DNA of 50,542 nt, taken from assembly GCA_031272265.1 (NCBI GenBank), contig JAISUD010000002.1, positions 1-50,542 of the forward strand, in the 5' to 3' direction. The notes beneath the pieces were generated by a model that searched no databases, had not been told where the DNA came from, and was given only the letters and a program-made list of their open reading frames with translations. The translations under genes were made by a program, and so were the position numbers. Position 1 is the first letter of the stretch; the number at the start of each line of letters is the position of its first letter. This DNA comes from Endomicrobium sp. (lineage in GTDB: Bacteria; Elusimicrobiota; Endomicrobiia; Endomicrobiales; Endomicrobiaceae). Positions 29,081-39,079 of the stretch are shown here, piece by piece.

Positions 29081-29599
29081 ATGACTAAAGAAATTTTAGC
29101 GGTTTATCCGGGAAGTTTTGATCCGCCTACAAATGGCCATTTGGATATTGTAATGAGAGCTTCTTGCCTTTTTCCGAAAATAATAGTTGCCATAACTGAA
29201 AATGTATCTAAAAGGCATATCTTTTCTTTAGAGAAAAGAATTAATTTGTTTGAGAAAATTACTGAGAATTTGAAAAATGTGGAAGTGACATCTTTTTCGG
29301 GTCTTCTGGCAAATTATCTTGAAAGGATTAATTCTTTTATTTTGATAAGAGGATTGAGGGCGCTCTCTGATTTTGAGTATGAATTTCAAATGGCGTTAAT
29401 GAATAGAAAGCTGAACAAAAAAATTGAAACGATATTCTTAATGACGGATCAGACTTATACGTTCATTTCATCTAATATGGTAAAAGAGATTGCAATGCTT
29501 GGAGGCAATATCATTGACTTTGTGCCTAAATGCGTAGATGAAGAATTAAAAAAGCATGTTATGGGTTTATCAAAAGAAAATTTTGCAAAGCAGTGTTGA
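29081..29599 (+). CDS. coaD: Phosphopantetheine adenylyltransferase
   Basis: Penultimate step of CoA synthesis. The 172-residue nucleotidyltransferase has YPGSFDPPTNGHLDIV with the T/HxGH-type site, LIRGLRALSDFEYEFQMA, and ISSNMVKEIAMLGG. Length is normal. Follows the tRNA-Ser gene by 137 bases with its own near-consensus promoter. Confidence 0.96.
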   Translation: MTKEILAVYPGSFDPPTNGHLDIVMRASCLFPKIIVAITENVSKRHIFSLEKRINLFEKITENLKNVEVTSFSGLLANYLERINSFILIRGLRALSDFEYEFQMALMNRKLNKKIETIFLMTDQTYTFISSNMVKEIAMLGGNIIDFVPKCVDEELKKHVMGLSKENFAKQC

Positions 29600-29949
29600 T
29601 TTCAGCAGTAAAATAGAAATGTGCAGTTTTTCCAATAAAGTTTATCTGCAACTGATTTTTAGTTTTTTACTGTATTTGCAGAGTTTTAAATTACGAACAA
29701 TGAAACGCTGAATTAAATGAAAATGGGAAAAAGTTTTTTAGAGGTATTAGGTAACAAGCTTTTTTAATTTATTTAAAATAATAAAAAGGTTACAAAAAGA
29801 GAAAGTAAAAGGAGTAATTCTTTTTGTTTTTCTTTTTAGGGGAAGCAGTGCCGTGTATAAAGCTTGTAGTATTTTAAATTAGGATATTGGAATAAAAAAA
29901 TAAAGTTTTGGCAATCTATAATTGCGTGTAAAGCTGAACAAATTATAAA
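29600..29949. other. AT-rich spacer, nothing recognised
   Basis: 350 bases between coaD and the prepilin peptidase gene. Poly-T and poly-A tracts are frequent, but no hairpin plus T-tract that would make a convincing terminator, no RNA gene, and no remnant of the missing peptidase N-terminal domain is recognised. Confidence 0.5.
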
Positions 29950-30570
29950 ATGGCATCTTTCATATTAGGAGTGATTTTAGTTTTTTGTATAGGATTTATG
30001 GCAGGAAGTATAATATATAGAACGCATTTTATTAAACTTCTTTCGGCGTTTTCATTTGTGTTTCTTTTTTATAAATTTTCTTTTTCACTTCAATTTGCTA
30101 TATTTGCTTTTCTTGTAATGTTGCTGATTTCTATTTCAGTGATAGATTGTTTTTATAAAATCATACCTGTAATATTTTCAGCTTTTTTAATTATTTTTGG
30201 TATATTGTCAAGTTTTATAAATTTAACTTTGGGCGAAACGTGTTTGTCAAGGTTTTTAAATTCTTTTTTAGGTGTTTTTACAGGTGGCGGTTCGTTGTTT
30301 ATTTTAGGAGTTTTAGGTCAGTTTGTTTATAAAAAAGAGGTTATAGGTGGTGGAGACGTTAAACTTATGGCGGGTGTTGGCGCGTTTATAGGGTGGGAAA
30401 AAGTTTTGTTTGCAATATTCGTTGCGGCGGTTTTGTGCGGTATAGTAGGATTAATACTTGTATTTTTGAAAAAAATTGAAAGAAAAGAGTATATACCTTT
30501 CGGCCCTTTTTTATCAACAGCATCTTTTATATCTTTGTTTATTCCCAAACCTTCGTTAATGTTTATTTAA
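29950..30570 (+). CDS. Prepilin peptidase (A24 family) lacking the Cys-rich methylase loop
   Basis: Cleaves type IV prepilin or pseudopilin leaders in the inner membrane. The 206-residue polytopic protein keeps both catalytic aspartates: VIDCFYKIIP (first Asp) and GGGDVKLMAG (GxGD). The N-terminal GFMAGSIIYR matches the first helix of PilD/PulO. In full-length enzymes a cytoplasmic loop with two CxxC pairs, needed for zinc binding and N-methylation, follows here. In this protein the chain runs almost directly into the next helix (FIKLLSAFSFVFLFYKFSFS). It may process but not methylate pilins. Shine-Dalgarno is poor. No pilin genes are in the window. Confidence 0.85.
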   Translation: MASFILGVILVFCIGFMAGSIIYRTHFIKLLSAFSFVFLFYKFSFSLQFAIFAFLVMLLISISVIDCFYKIIPVIFSAFLIIFGILSSFINLTLGETCLSRFLNSFLGVFTGGGSLFILGVLGQFVYKKEVIGGGDVKLMAGVGAFIGWEKVLFAIFVAAVLCGIVGLILVFLKKIERKEYIPFGPFLSTASFISLFIPKPSLMFI

Positions 30571-30638
30571 CTGGAGAATCAAAGAGTTTCAAATAAACGT
30601 TTTCAAAAATATTTTTAGGAGTATTATTTAATAATTAG

Positions 30639-30667
30639 TTGACAACAAGTTAAAATTGTTATATAGT
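30639..30667 (+). promoter_or_regulatory. Sigma70-type promoter for isocitrate dehydrogenase gene
   Basis: Consensus TTGACA (30639-30644), 17-base spacer, TATAGT (30662-30667). The predicted start near 30674 leaves a short leader with GGAGA (30689-30693) six bases before the ATG at 30699. Confidence 0.7.
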
Positions 30668-30698
30668 CATTGTTAAAAATTCAAAATTGGAGATATAT

Positions 30699-31751
30699 AT
30701 GTCATATAAAATTACTCTTATTCCAGGTGATGGTACGGGTCCTGAAATTGCTGAGGTTACAGCAAAAGTTATAGAAGCTACAGGTGTAAAAGTTGATTGG
30801 GAAATAGCACAAGCAGGTGTTGAGGCAGTGGAAAAAGGAGGAACGACTCTTCCTTCAAGTACTTTGGATTCTATAAGGAAGAATAAAGTGGCTTTGAAAG
30901 CTCCTCTGACGACTCCTATAGGCACTGGATTTCGCTCCGTCAACGTTGCAATAAGAAAGGAGCTTGATTTATTTGTATGTCTTAGACCGTGCAAGACTTA
31001 TAACGGCGTAAAGTCAAAATATGAGAATATAGATTTAGTTGTCGTAAGAGAAAACACAGAAGATTTGTATTCAGGTGTTGAGTACACGCAGGACTCAGAG
31101 GAATCTAAGGAGATAATTAAACTTTCAAATAATAAAATAAGAGAACATTCTGCAATATCAATAAAACCTATTTCAAGTTTCGGAACAGAAAGAATTGTAC
31201 GATACGCTTTTGAATATGCGTTAAAATGCAAGAGAAGAAAAGTTACTGCTGTGACAAAAGCAAATATCATGAAATGTACTGACGGATTGTTTTATGAAAC
31301 GGCAAGAAAGGTGGCGAAAGATTACGAAGGTAAAATTGAATACGAAGAAAGATTAATTGATAATATGTGCATGCAACTTGTTCAGAAACCCGAGCTTTAT
31401 GATGTTATAGTGCTTCCAAATCTTTATGGTGACATTCTCTCAGATTTATGTGCAGGGCTTGTAGGCGGACTAGGCGTTGCACCTGGGGCAAATTTAGGAA
31501 AAGATATTGCAGTTTTTGAAGCAGTTCATGGTTCTGCTCCTAAATATAAAGGATTAAATAAGGTGAATCCAACGGCTTTAATTCTTTCTGCGAAGCTTAT
31601 GCTTGAGCATCTCGGTGAAATAAATGCTGCCTGCAGACTTGAAAAAGCGGTAGCGGATGTTATAATTGAGAAGAAATGCGTTACCTATGATTTAGGCGGT
31701 ACTGCGGGGACAAAAGAAATGGGACAAGCAATAATTGAAAGACTTAAATGA
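30699..31751 (+). CDS. icd: Isocitrate dehydrogenase, NAD-type
   Basis: Oxidatively decarboxylates isocitrate to 2-oxoglutarate. A TTG at 30687 lies in frame, but it overlaps the GGAGA ribosome site, so the ATG at 30699 is chosen (350 aa). Motifs: [11 protein letters not shown], the substrate segment [20 protein letters not shown] (SxN and arginines), [15 protein letters not shown], the catalytic Tyr neighbourhood, [13 protein letters not shown] and [11 protein letters not shown]. The size and pattern fit the NAD-dependent, mitochondrial-like subfamily rather than long NADP enzymes. Homoisocitrate or 3-isopropylmalate dehydrogenases are relatives, but the SVN segment supports isocitrate. It supplies 2-oxoglutarate for glutamate. 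Confidence 0.9.
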   Translation: MSYKITLIPGDGTGPEIAEVTAKVIEATGVKVDWEIAQAGVEAVEKGGTTLPSSTLDSIRKNKVALKAPLTTPIGTGFRSVNVAIRKELDLFVCLRPCKTYNGVKSKYENIDLVVVRENTEDLYSGVEYTQDSEESKEIIKLSNNKIREHSAISIKPISSFGTERIVRYAFEYALKCKRRKVTAVTKANIMKCTDGLFYETARKVAKDYEGKIEYEERLIDNMCMQLVQKPELYDVIVLPNLYGDILSDLCAGLVGGLGVAPGANLGKDIAVFEAVHGSAPKYKGLNKVNPTALILSAKLMLEHLGEINAACRLEKAVADVIIEKKCVTYDLGGTAGTKEMGQAIIERLK

Positions 31752-32013
31752 TAAAAATAGTTAATAAGCAAATAGATTAGGGATTTTATCAGTTTAAAGA
31801 ACTAATTTTCATTAAATGAAATCTATTTTATTTAAACGGCATGATAAGTAGAGTAACTTATTTAATTTAGCATTAAAAAGTTTTTAGTGTGTATAGTTGG
31901 AAAGTATTGTTTGGCAGAAAGGCAAATAGAAAGTAATATTGTTTTAATAAACTGAGGTGAATTTAACAGATATAGGATTATTGAGTTTTGAAGTTTAATG
32001 GAAGTTTTATTGT

Positions 32014-33237
32014 ATGAATATATTAAAGGTGTTGGTGGTTAATTGTGGTTCGTCGTCAGTTAAGTATACTCTCTTTGAGATGGAAAATGAAAAAAAGATT
32101 GCTTGGGGAATAGTTGAATGCATTGGTCTTCCTGAAGCATGTTATAGAAGACAAACTATAGATACTGCCGGAAGAAGAGATTATGTAAAAGTTACAAACC
32201 ATATAGAAGCGCTTGAACTTATAATTAAAAATCTTTTAGATAAAAAAGTTGGCAGTATTACAAATAAAAATGAGATTGCTGTTGTCGGTCACAGAGTAGC
32301 ACACGGCGGAATCAAATTTTCAAAATCAGTTTTAGTTACTGAAAAAGTAAAAGAAGATTTAAAAGAGTATTTTACGCTGGCGCCTTTGCATAATCCTGCC
32401 AACTATGCCGGTATTGTTGCGATAGAAAAAATGCTTCCTGAAATTCCCTCAGTTTTAGTTTTTGATACTGCTTTCCACCAGACAATGCCTGATTATGCTT
32501 ATATGTACGCTATCCCCTATGAATATTATGAAAGGGACCACATAAGAAAATACGGTTTCCACGGGCCTTCACATAGTTATGTTTCTCAAAGGGCAGCTGC
32601 GATACTTGATAAGCCTTTAAGTGAATTAAAATTAATTACGGTTCATCTCGGAAATGGTAGCAGCGTAGCGGCAATTGAAAAGGGAAAAGTTGTAGATACT
32701 TCTATGGGATTTACCCCGCTCCAGGGAGTTGTTATGGGAACGAGATGCGGCGATATAGATCCTGCGATTATAACCTATATTTTAAATACTTATCCTCATC
32801 AATATAAAAATAGCGATGCCTTAAATAGTTTTATGAATAAGAAAAGCGGGTTATTTGGCGTATCCGGTCTTTCAGCTGATATAAGGACTATTGTTGAAGC
32901 GATTAAAGCAGGCAACAGGAGGGCAAAACTTGCTTTTGAAATGCTTTGTTACAGCGTAAAAAAATATATAAGCGCCTATTACGGAGTGTTAAACGGTGTT
33001 GATGGTTTAGTTTTTACAGCGGGTATAGGTGAAAATTCTCCGCTTGTTAGAGAGAAAATATGTGTTAATTTGCAGACTTTGGGAATTGAAATGGACTTGG
33101 AAAGAAATAATACGTTGTCAAATGGAGAAGGATTGGTTTCTGTCCCGACGTCTAAAGTAAAAATTATGGTAATTCCTACAAATGAAGAATTGATGATTGC
33201 AAGAGAGTCAAAAGCTTGTTTATATGGTAGACAATAA
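32014..33237 (+). CDS. ackA: Acetate kinase
   Basis: Makes ATP from acetyl phosphate. The 407-residue ASKHA protein has [59 protein letters not shown] and [11 protein letters not shown]. Length is normal. A GGAAG precedes the ATG. No phosphotransacetylase gene lies next to it, so Pta must be elsewhere. The spacers on either side are about 260 bases each and hold nothing recognised. Confidence 0.96.
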   Translation: MNILKVLVVNCGSSSVKYTLFEMENEKKIAWGIVECIGLPEACYRRQTIDTAGRRDYVKVTNHIEALELIIKNLLDKKVGSITNKNEIAVVGHRVAHGGIKFSKSVLVTEKVKEDLKEYFTLAPLHNPANYAGIVAIEKMLPEIPSVLVFDTAFHQTMPDYAYMYAIPYEYYERDHIRKYGFHGPSHSYVSQRAAAILDKPLSELKLITVHLGNGSSVAAIEKGKVVDTSMGFTPLQGVVMGTRCGDIDPAIITYILNTYPHQYKNSDALNSFMNKKSGLFGVSGLSADIRTIVEAIKAGNRRAKLAFEMLCYSVKKYISAYYGVLNGVDGLVFTAGIGENSPLVREKICVNLQTLGIEMDLERNNTLSNGEGLVSVPTSKVKIMVIPTNEELMIARESKACLYGRQ

Positions 33238-33497
33238 ATGTACTTTTTTGATTTATAATTTTGCCGTTTTTATTTTTGCTTGATAACGCTTAACTAACGT
33301 ATTTCTTGTTTTTTAAGGAAATTAAAAGGAAATTAATTTGTCTAAGTAAGTAGGATATAGAGACGGTTTTATAAATATTGCAATTAAAATTAATATGTTG
33401 TATGTGCTGTTAAGAAGTAAGTTTGTCTTGACTAGAAAGAAAAGTCAGTTATTAAAATTGGAAAATTGTTAGGTGAAGATAATCATAGGAGATACAA

Positions 33498-33722
33498 ATG
33501 CCAAATCCGAAGAGAAAACACACGCCTCACCGCAGAGACTGCAGAAGATCGGCAAATTCAAAACTTGAAATGCCAAATTTAAGTAATTGTCCAAATTGTA
33601 ATGCAGCGAAACGACCGCATAAAGTGTGTCTTGAGTGCGGATTTTATAATGGCAAGCTTATTATTATGACTAAAAATGTAAAAAAACCTGTTGATGGTGA
33701 GGGACAAATAAGAGGGAGCTGA
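33498..33722 (+). CDS. rpmF: 50S ribosomal protein L32
   Basis: A 74-residue basic protein starting MPNPKRKHTPHRRDCRRSAN, with a four-cysteine zinc site (CPNC, then CLEC in HKVCLECGFYNGK). AGGAGA lies before the ATG. It ends 6 bases before plsX, the widespread rpmF-plsX-fab arrangement. The C-terminal tail past VKK is a little longer than usual. Confidence 0.95.
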   Translation: MPNPKRKHTPHRRDCRRSANSKLEMPNLSNCPNCNAAKRPHKVCLECGFYNGKLIIMTKNVKKPVDGEGQIRGS

Positions 33723-33728
33723 TAAAAA

Positions 33729-34739
33729 ATGATAATTGCGCTTGATGCAATGGGGGGCGATTTCGCGCCTGCTTCAACAGTTGAAGGAGCGATTTTTGCA
33801 GCCAAAGAATCTAAACATAAAATTGTTCTTGTAGGTCACGAGAAACTTATAACGAAAGAGCTTTTAAAATATAGTAAACAACGTGATTTTACCTCGCTTA
33901 ATATAGAAGTAGTAGATGCGCCTGAAATTATTGCTATGGACGAGCATCCTGCGAAAGCTGTTAGGCGAAAAAAGAAATCTTCTTTATCTATTTGTGCGCA
34001 ACTAGTGGCAGAGGGAAAAGCTAATGCTTTTGTTTCTTTGGGTAATTCCGGTGCTGTTATGGCAGCGGCGCTTTTCTATTTAAAAAGAATAGAGGGTGTT
34101 TTGAGACCTGCGATTTCAACAACTCTCCCTACCATTAACGGTGGTTATTGTATAATTGCTGATGTAGGTGCGAATGTAGATTGTACGCCTGAATATCTTC
34201 TTCAATTTGGGATAATGTCAAGTTTGTTTTGTGAAAAAATTACAGGTATAGAAAACCCCAAGGTTGGTTTAGTTTCAATTGGAGAAGAGCCTGTAAAAGG
34301 CAACGAGCTTACCTTGGCGGCTTTTAATCTTTTGAAAAAAGCGGATATAAATTTTATAGGAAATGTTGAGGGGAGAGATATTCTTAGGGCTAAAGCAGAC
34401 GTGGTTATATGCGATGGATTTGTGGGGAATGTAATATTGAAATTTGGCGAAGGGTTTTCAGAAATGGTGCTTAAACTTGTAAAAAAAGAATTTAAAGAGC
34501 GTCCTATAGCATGGATTTCGCTTCCTTTTTTATGGCTTGCCGTAAAAGATTTAAGGAGAAAAGTTGATTATAGTGAATTTGGAGGAGCGCCACTTTTAGG
34601 TGTTGACGGTGTATGCGTAATAGGTCACGGAAGGTCAAATGGGAAGGCAGTGAAAAATGCGATTTTTGTTGGAGTAAAATCTGTGGAACATAATCTCGCA
34701 GTCGGAATAAGGGAAGCAATAGCAAAGTACAACAAATAA
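33729..34739 (+). CDS. plsX: Phosphate acyltransferase PlsX
   Basis: Makes acyl phosphate from acyl-ACP for phospholipid synthesis. The 336-residue protein has IALDAMGGDFAP at the start, FVSLGNSGAVMAAALF, ADVGANVDCTPEYLLQFG, and VICDGFVGNVILKFGEG. Length is normal. GGGAG precedes the ATG. First lipid gene of the rpmF-plsX-fabH-fabD-fabG-acpP-fabF cluster. Confidence 0.95.
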   Translation: MIIALDAMGGDFAPASTVEGAIFAAKESKHKIVLVGHEKLITKELLKYSKQRDFTSLNIEVVDAPEIIAMDEHPAKAVRRKKKSSLSICAQLVAEGKANAFVSLGNSGAVMAAALFYLKRIEGVLRPAISTTLPTINGGYCIIADVGANVDCTPEYLLQFGIMSSLFCEKITGIENPKVGLVSIGEEPVKGNELTLAAFNLLKKADINFIGNVEGRDILRAKADVVICDGFVGNVILKFGEGFSEMVLKLVKKEFKERPIAWISLPFLWLAVKDLRRKVDYSEFGGAPLLGVDGVCVIGHGRSNGKAVKNAIFVGVKSVEHNLAVGIREAIAKYNK

Positions 34740-34757
34740 TAAGGACGTAAATAATAG

Positions 34758-35747
34758 ATGAAGAAAAAAATAGGCGTGAAGGTTTTAGGTACGGGATCGT
34801 GTTTCCCCAAAAAAGTTATTACTAATGTGGATTTAGAGAAAATAGTTGACACCTCTGACGAATGGATAAGTACAAGAACAGGTATTAAAGAAAGGAGAAT
34901 GTCGGAAAAAGATGAACCGACTTCAGAACTTGCCCTTAAAGCTTCTTTAGAAGCTTTAAAAGTTGCTGGTATTTCACCTAAGCAAATAGATATAATAATT
35001 GTAGCGACAATTACCCCTGATATGTTCTTTCCTTCAACGGCGTGTTTTTTGCAAGCAAAATTAAACATTCTCTCAGTGCCGGCATTTGATTTATCAGCTT
35101 CATGTAGTGGTTTTATATATGGAATTTCAGTTGCTAAGGCATTTATTGAATCGGGATTTTATAAGACAATTTTATTAGTCGGAGCTGATGAACTTACAAA
35201 AATTACGGATTGGACGGATAGGAGTACGTGCGTTTTATTTGGAGACGGAGCGGGAGCGATGATTTTATCGGCTTCAGAGAGCAACGAGGATATTTTATCT
35301 GTATTTTTAGGTGCTGACGGTTCATATTCAGATTTGCTTTTTCTGCCTGCAGGAGGTACTCGTAGTCCTGCAACAATAGACACTGTAAATGAGAAATTGC
35401 ATACGATAAAGATGCGCGGCCAAGAAGTTTTTAGGGTCGCTGTTCCAAAAATGGTTCTTGCTGCTGAAAAAGCGCTTGAATTCTCTGGAAAAAGAGTTGA
35501 AGACGTAAAACTTTTTATTCCTCATCAAGCAAATATGAGAATAATTGAAGCAGTTGCTAAAAGAATAGGCATTTCTATGGATAGAGTTTTTGTAAATATT
35601 CATAAAACAGGAAATATTTCTTCGGCAACTACGATTACAGCTTTAGATGAAGCTATAAAAACCGGTAAGCTTAAAGTAGGAGATATAGTAGAATTAGTGG
35701 CATTTGGCGGTGGATTTACATGGGGTGCCACGGTGCTTAGAGTTTAA
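34758..35747 (+). CDS. fabH: 3-oxoacyl-ACP synthase III
   Basis: Starts fatty-acid synthesis by condensing acetyl-CoA with malonyl-ACP. The 329-residue thiolase-fold protein has the nucleophile in DLSASCSGFIYG (C116), His in IPHQANMRII and Asn in TGNISSATT. The glycine-rich end FGGGFTWGATVLRV is typical. It follows plsX by 18 bases. Primer length preference (straight or branched) cannot be told from sequence. Confidence 0.95.
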   Translation: MKKKIGVKVLGTGSCFPKKVITNVDLEKIVDTSDEWISTRTGIKERRMSEKDEPTSELALKASLEALKVAGISPKQIDIIIVATITPDMFFPSTACFLQAKLNILSVPAFDLSASCSGFIYGISVAKAFIESGFYKTILLVGADELTKITDWTDRSTCVLFGDGAGAMILSASESNEDILSVFLGADGSYSDLLFLPAGGTRSPATIDTVNEKLHTIKMRGQEVFRVAVPKMVLAAEKALEFSGKRVEDVKLFIPHQANMRIIEAVAKRIGISMDRVFVNIHKTGNISSATTITALDEAIKTGKLKVGDIVELVAFGGGFTWGATVLRV

Positions 35748-35858
35748 AATAAAGTTTGTGTGAATATTAATTTAATAAAGCTGTGAATTTAAGTTAAAGA
35801 AACAAGTAAGATTTTATATTAATTGAAATTGCATTTTATGTAGCTTTTGAGAGGTGTA

Positions 35859-36803
35859 ATGGGTAAAATAGCATTGATGTTTCCTGGACAAGGTGCGCAG
35901 AAAGTTGGAATGGGTAAAGAGCTTTATGATAAATATCTAAAAGCTAGGGAAATAATAGATTCAGCAGGAGGTGAGCTTAAAAAAATTATTTTTGAAGGTC
36001 CGGAAGAAATTTTAAAACTTAGCAAATACGCGCAGCCTGCAATATTTACGATAAGTATGGCGACTTTTGAAGTTTTCAAAGAATTTTGTAATGTTTCAGT
36101 GAGCGATTTTGTTGCGGCAGGCCACTCGGTAGGTGAGTATTCTGCCTTATGCGCAGCTGGGTTTTTTGGCTATAAAGAAGGATTGGCGATGGTCAGAGCA
36201 AGAGGGGAGTTTATTCAAAAAGCATCTGAGGAAAATCCGGGGATAATGGTTGCAATTATGGGTCTGGAAAAATCTAGCGTTGAATACATATGCAAACAGG
36301 CTGCAAGTTTAGGTGTTTGCGAACCGGTTAATTTTAATTCGTCCGAGCAAATTGTTATAGCTGGAACTTCAACGGCAGTAAATAAGGCGATTGGACTTGC
36401 AACTGCTGCGGGAGCAAAAAAAAGTGTTGTCTTAAATGTTTCTGGACCATTTCACTCTTCTCTTATGAGTTCGGCTTCGGATAATATGTTAAAAGAGCTT
36501 GAAAAATATGATTTTAAAGCACCATCTTTCGGAGTATTTACAAATTGTGACGCTTCTTTGACTGTTGATAAATCAGCTCTTAAGTTAAAACTTGTGAAAC
36601 AAATTAAAAGTCCTGTGAAATGGAACGAGAGTATAATTAATATTATTGCAGCAGGTTTTGATAGATTTATAGAAATCGGGCCAGGTAGAGTTTTATCTGG
36701 GCTTTTAAAAAGAATAGACAAATCAAAAAAAGCGTTAAATATAGAAGATTCAGTTAGTTTACAAAAAACGCTTGAGGATCTAAACAATGAAACTTCAAAA
36801 TAA
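35859..36803 (+). CDS. fabD: Malonyl-CoA:ACP transacylase
   Basis: Loads malonate onto ACP. A TTG at 35847 is in frame but lies in the GAGAGG ribosome site, so the ATG at 35859 is taken as the start (314 aa). Motifs: MFPGQGAQKVGMG, the nucleophile elbow AGHSVGEYSAL (S90), RARGEFIQKA with the malonate-binding Arg, and GPFHSSLM with the catalytic His. It overlaps fabG by 17 bases. Confidence 0.95.
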   Translation: MGKIALMFPGQGAQKVGMGKELYDKYLKAREIIDSAGGELKKIIFEGPEEILKLSKYAQPAIFTISMATFEVFKEFCNVSVSDFVAAGHSVGEYSALCAAGFFGYKEGLAMVRARGEFIQKASEENPGIMVAIMGLEKSSVEYICKQAASLGVCEPVNFNSSEQIVIAGTSTAVNKAIGLATAAGAKKSVVLNVSGPFHSSLMSSASDNMLKELEKYDFKAPSFGVFTNCDASLTVDKSALKLKLVKQIKSPVKWNESIINIIAAGFDRFIEIGPGRVLSGLLKRIDKSKKALNIEDSVSLQKTLEDLNNETSK

Positions 36804-37527
36804 AACGGCGGTTATTACAGGTTCTTCTCAGGGTATAGGAAAAGCTATCGCGGAAGTTTTCGCCTCTGAAGGAGCAGAGTTGGTAATCACAGGAATTGAC
36901 GATTCAGCCCTGAAAACGGCTAAAGAGATAACGGAGAAATACGGTTGTAAGACTATAGCATTTGTTTTAGATGTTTCAAAGTTAGAAAGTTGCGAGACTT
37001 TTATTAAAGCTTCTCTTGACAAATTTTCTAAAATAGATATACTAGTCAACAATGCTGGAATAACAAAAGACAACCTAGTTTTAAAAATGAAAGAAACTGA
37101 ATGGGATGAGGTTATAGCTGTTAATTTAAAAGGTGTGTTTAACTGTATAAAAGTTGTAAGCAAGTCTATGTTTAAGCAAAGACAAGGCAAAATAATAAAC
37201 ATAGCTTCTGTTGCAGGTCAGATGGGAAACGTGGGCCAGATAAATTATTCAGCGTCAAAAGGAGGTGTAATTGCGATGACGAAAACGTGTGCCAAAGAGT
37301 TTGCTTCAAGAAATATTCTAGTAAATGCTATTGCTCCCGGATTTATTCGCACTCCAATGACGGATAAATTAAAAGAAGAACAAAGGCAAATTGTAGCTTC
37401 GGCAATACCCCTTGGAAGATTTGGGGAAGCTTTTGACGTAGCGAAAGCAGCATTATTTTTGGCAAGCGACGATTCATCTTATATAACAGGACATGTTTTA
37501 GCTGTTAACGGCGGTATATATATGTAA
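36787..37527 (+). CDS. fabG: 3-oxoacyl-ACP reductase
   Basis: NADPH-dependent reduction of 3-oxoacyl-ACP. The 246-residue short-chain dehydrogenase has the cofactor site TGSSQGIGKA, LVNNAGITKDNLV, catalytic Ser and the YSASKGG Tyr-Lys pair, and the FabG-typical PGFIRTPMT and SSYITGHVLAVNGG. It overlaps fabD by 17 bases. Its place in the cluster supports FabG over other SDRs. Confidence 0.95.
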   Translation: MKLQNKTAVITGSSQGIGKAIAEVFASEGAELVITGIDDSALKTAKEITEKYGCKTIAFVLDVSKLESCETFIKASLDKFSKIDILVNNAGITKDNLVLKMKETEWDEVIAVNLKGVFNCIKVVSKSMFKQRQGKIINIASVAGQMGNVGQINYSASKGGVIAMTKTCAKEFASRNILVNAIAPGFIRTPMTDKLKEEQRQIVASAIPLGRFGEAFDVAKAALFLASDDSSYITGHVLAVNGGIYM

Positions 37528-37588
37528 ATGAAGTGAAAATTTTATGAGATTAAATGTGGAAAAAAGTAGAGAGGAGGGAATATACAAA

Positions 37589-37828
37589 ATGGCAGATTTT
37601 GAAGCTAGAGTAAAAAAGATTATTGTTGAACAATTGGGTGCAGATCCTGCTGAGGTGGTAAGTAGCGCGTCATTTGTTAATGATTTAGGTGCGGATTCTT
37701 TGGATACTGTAGAACTTGTTATGGCTTTTGAAGAAGAATTCGGTATTGAGATCCCGGATGAAGAGGCAGAAAAAATTCAAACGGTAGGAAGTGCGATAGA
37801 GTATGTAAAGACTCACGCTACAAAATAA
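37589..37828 (+). CDS. acpP: Acyl carrier protein
   Basis: Carries growing acyl chains on a 4'-phosphopantetheine arm. The frame opens at 37544, but the ATG at 37589 is right after GAGGAGGG and gives the usual 79-residue acidic protein. The modified serine is S37 in [12 protein letters not shown], followed by [17 protein letters not shown]. It sits between fabG and fabF as in many bacteria. It may also supply acyl chains to the ceramide-type genes at 43-46 kb (inference). Confidence 0.97.
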   Translation: MADFEARVKKIIVEQLGADPAEVVSSASFVNDLGADSLDTVELVMAFEEEFGIEIPDEEAEKIQTVGSAIEYVKTHATK

Positions 37829-37837
37829 GGTGTTAAG

Positions 37838-39079
37838 ATGAGAAAGAGAATAGTTGTAACCGGTATAGGGGTTGTCACGTCTATAGGTATAGGGAATGTT
37901 GAATTTACTAGAGCGTTAAAAGCTGGCGAATCAGGTGCTTGTACTATTGAATCGTTTGACACGAGTTTATATTCTACGAAGTTCGCGGCTGTTGTTAAAG
38001 ACTTCAATCCCGAACAATTCATTGACAAGAAGAAATTAAAAAAAATGGCAAGATTTACGCAATTTGGGTTTGCGTCAGCAAAGATGGCTATTGAGGATTC
38101 GGGAATTGATCTTTCCACGGAGGATTTGTCAAAGATCGGTGTTATCACTGGAACTGGAATCGGTGGTTTGGATATAATTGAGAAAGAAGAACAAACTCTT
38201 TTGACGCAAGGACCTAAAAGAGTAAGCCCTTTTCTTATTCCTATGATAATTACAAATATACTTCCCGGCGAAATAGCTATTAATTATGGTTTTACAGGAC
38301 CAAATTATGCTGTTACGAGTGCGTGCGCTTCTTCTAATAATGCTATTGGAGACGCTTTACGATTACTTCGCAGTGGCGACGCAGACATAATGATTTCTGG
38401 CGGTGCGGAAGGAGCGATTGTCCCTTTAGGACTGGCTGGTTTTTGTTCTATCAGGGCTTTATCTAGGAGAAATGACGAACCGCAGAAGGCTTCAAGGCCC
38501 TTTGACAAAGAACGCGACGGCTTTGTTATGGGCGAAGGCGGCGGTATAGTTGTGCTTGAAACTTTAGAACATGCGTTAAATAGAGGAGCGAAAATATACG
38601 CTGAATTTGCAGGATATGGCGCTTCTGACGACGCTTATCATATTACAGCTCCTGAACCGGGAGGACGGGGAGCTATTTTAGCTATGGAAAAAGCGATAAG
38701 TGATGCTGGTATTTCTAAAGATGAAATTGATTATATAAACGCGCACGGTACGTCAACTGCGTTGAATGATAAAACAGAGACGCTTGCGATAAAAAAAGTT
38801 TTTGGTAAGAGGTCATATAAAATACCTGTTTCCTCTACAAAATCAATGATAGGGCATCTTCTTGGAGGCGCCTCTATTGTGGAATTTGCAGCTACTATTC
38901 TTACAATGCAGGAAGGTTTTATACATCCTACAATAAATTATGAAACGCCCGACCCAGAATGTGACTTGGATTATGTTCCAAATACCGCAAGAATTCAGCA
39001 TATTAATTGTGCTCTTTCAAACTCTTTAGGTTTTGGCGGACATAACGCGAGTGTTGTAATAAAGAGATATGTTAAATAA
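37838..39079 (+). CDS. fabF: 3-oxoacyl-ACP synthase II
   Basis: Elongating condensing enzyme. The 413-residue protein has catalytic Cys in TSACASSNNAIGDA (C163), His in NAHGTSTALND and in STKSMIGHLLGG, and FGGHNASVVIKR near the end. Length is normal. It follows acpP by 9 bases. Its stop overlaps the old start of rnc. No enoyl-ACP reductase gene (fabI, fabK, fabV) is found in the window. Confidence 0.96.
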   Translation: MRKRIVVTGIGVVTSIGIGNVEFTRALKAGESGACTIESFDTSLYSTKFAAVVKDFNPEQFIDKKKLKKMARFTQFGFASAKMAIEDSGIDLSTEDLSKIGVITGTGIGGLDIIEKEEQTLLTQGPKRVSPFLIPMIITNILPGEIAINYGFTGPNYAVTSACASSNNAIGDALRLLRSGDADIMISGGAEGAIVPLGLAGFCSIRALSRRNDEPQKASRPFDKERDGFVMGEGGGIVVLETLEHALNRGAKIYAEFAGYGASDDAYHITAPEPGGRGAILAMEKAISDAGISKDEIDYINAHGTSTALNDKTETLAIKKVFGKRSYKIPVSSTKSMIGHLLGGASIVEFAATILTMQEGFIHPTINYETPDPECDLDYVPNTARIQHINCALSNSLGFGGHNASVVIKRYVK

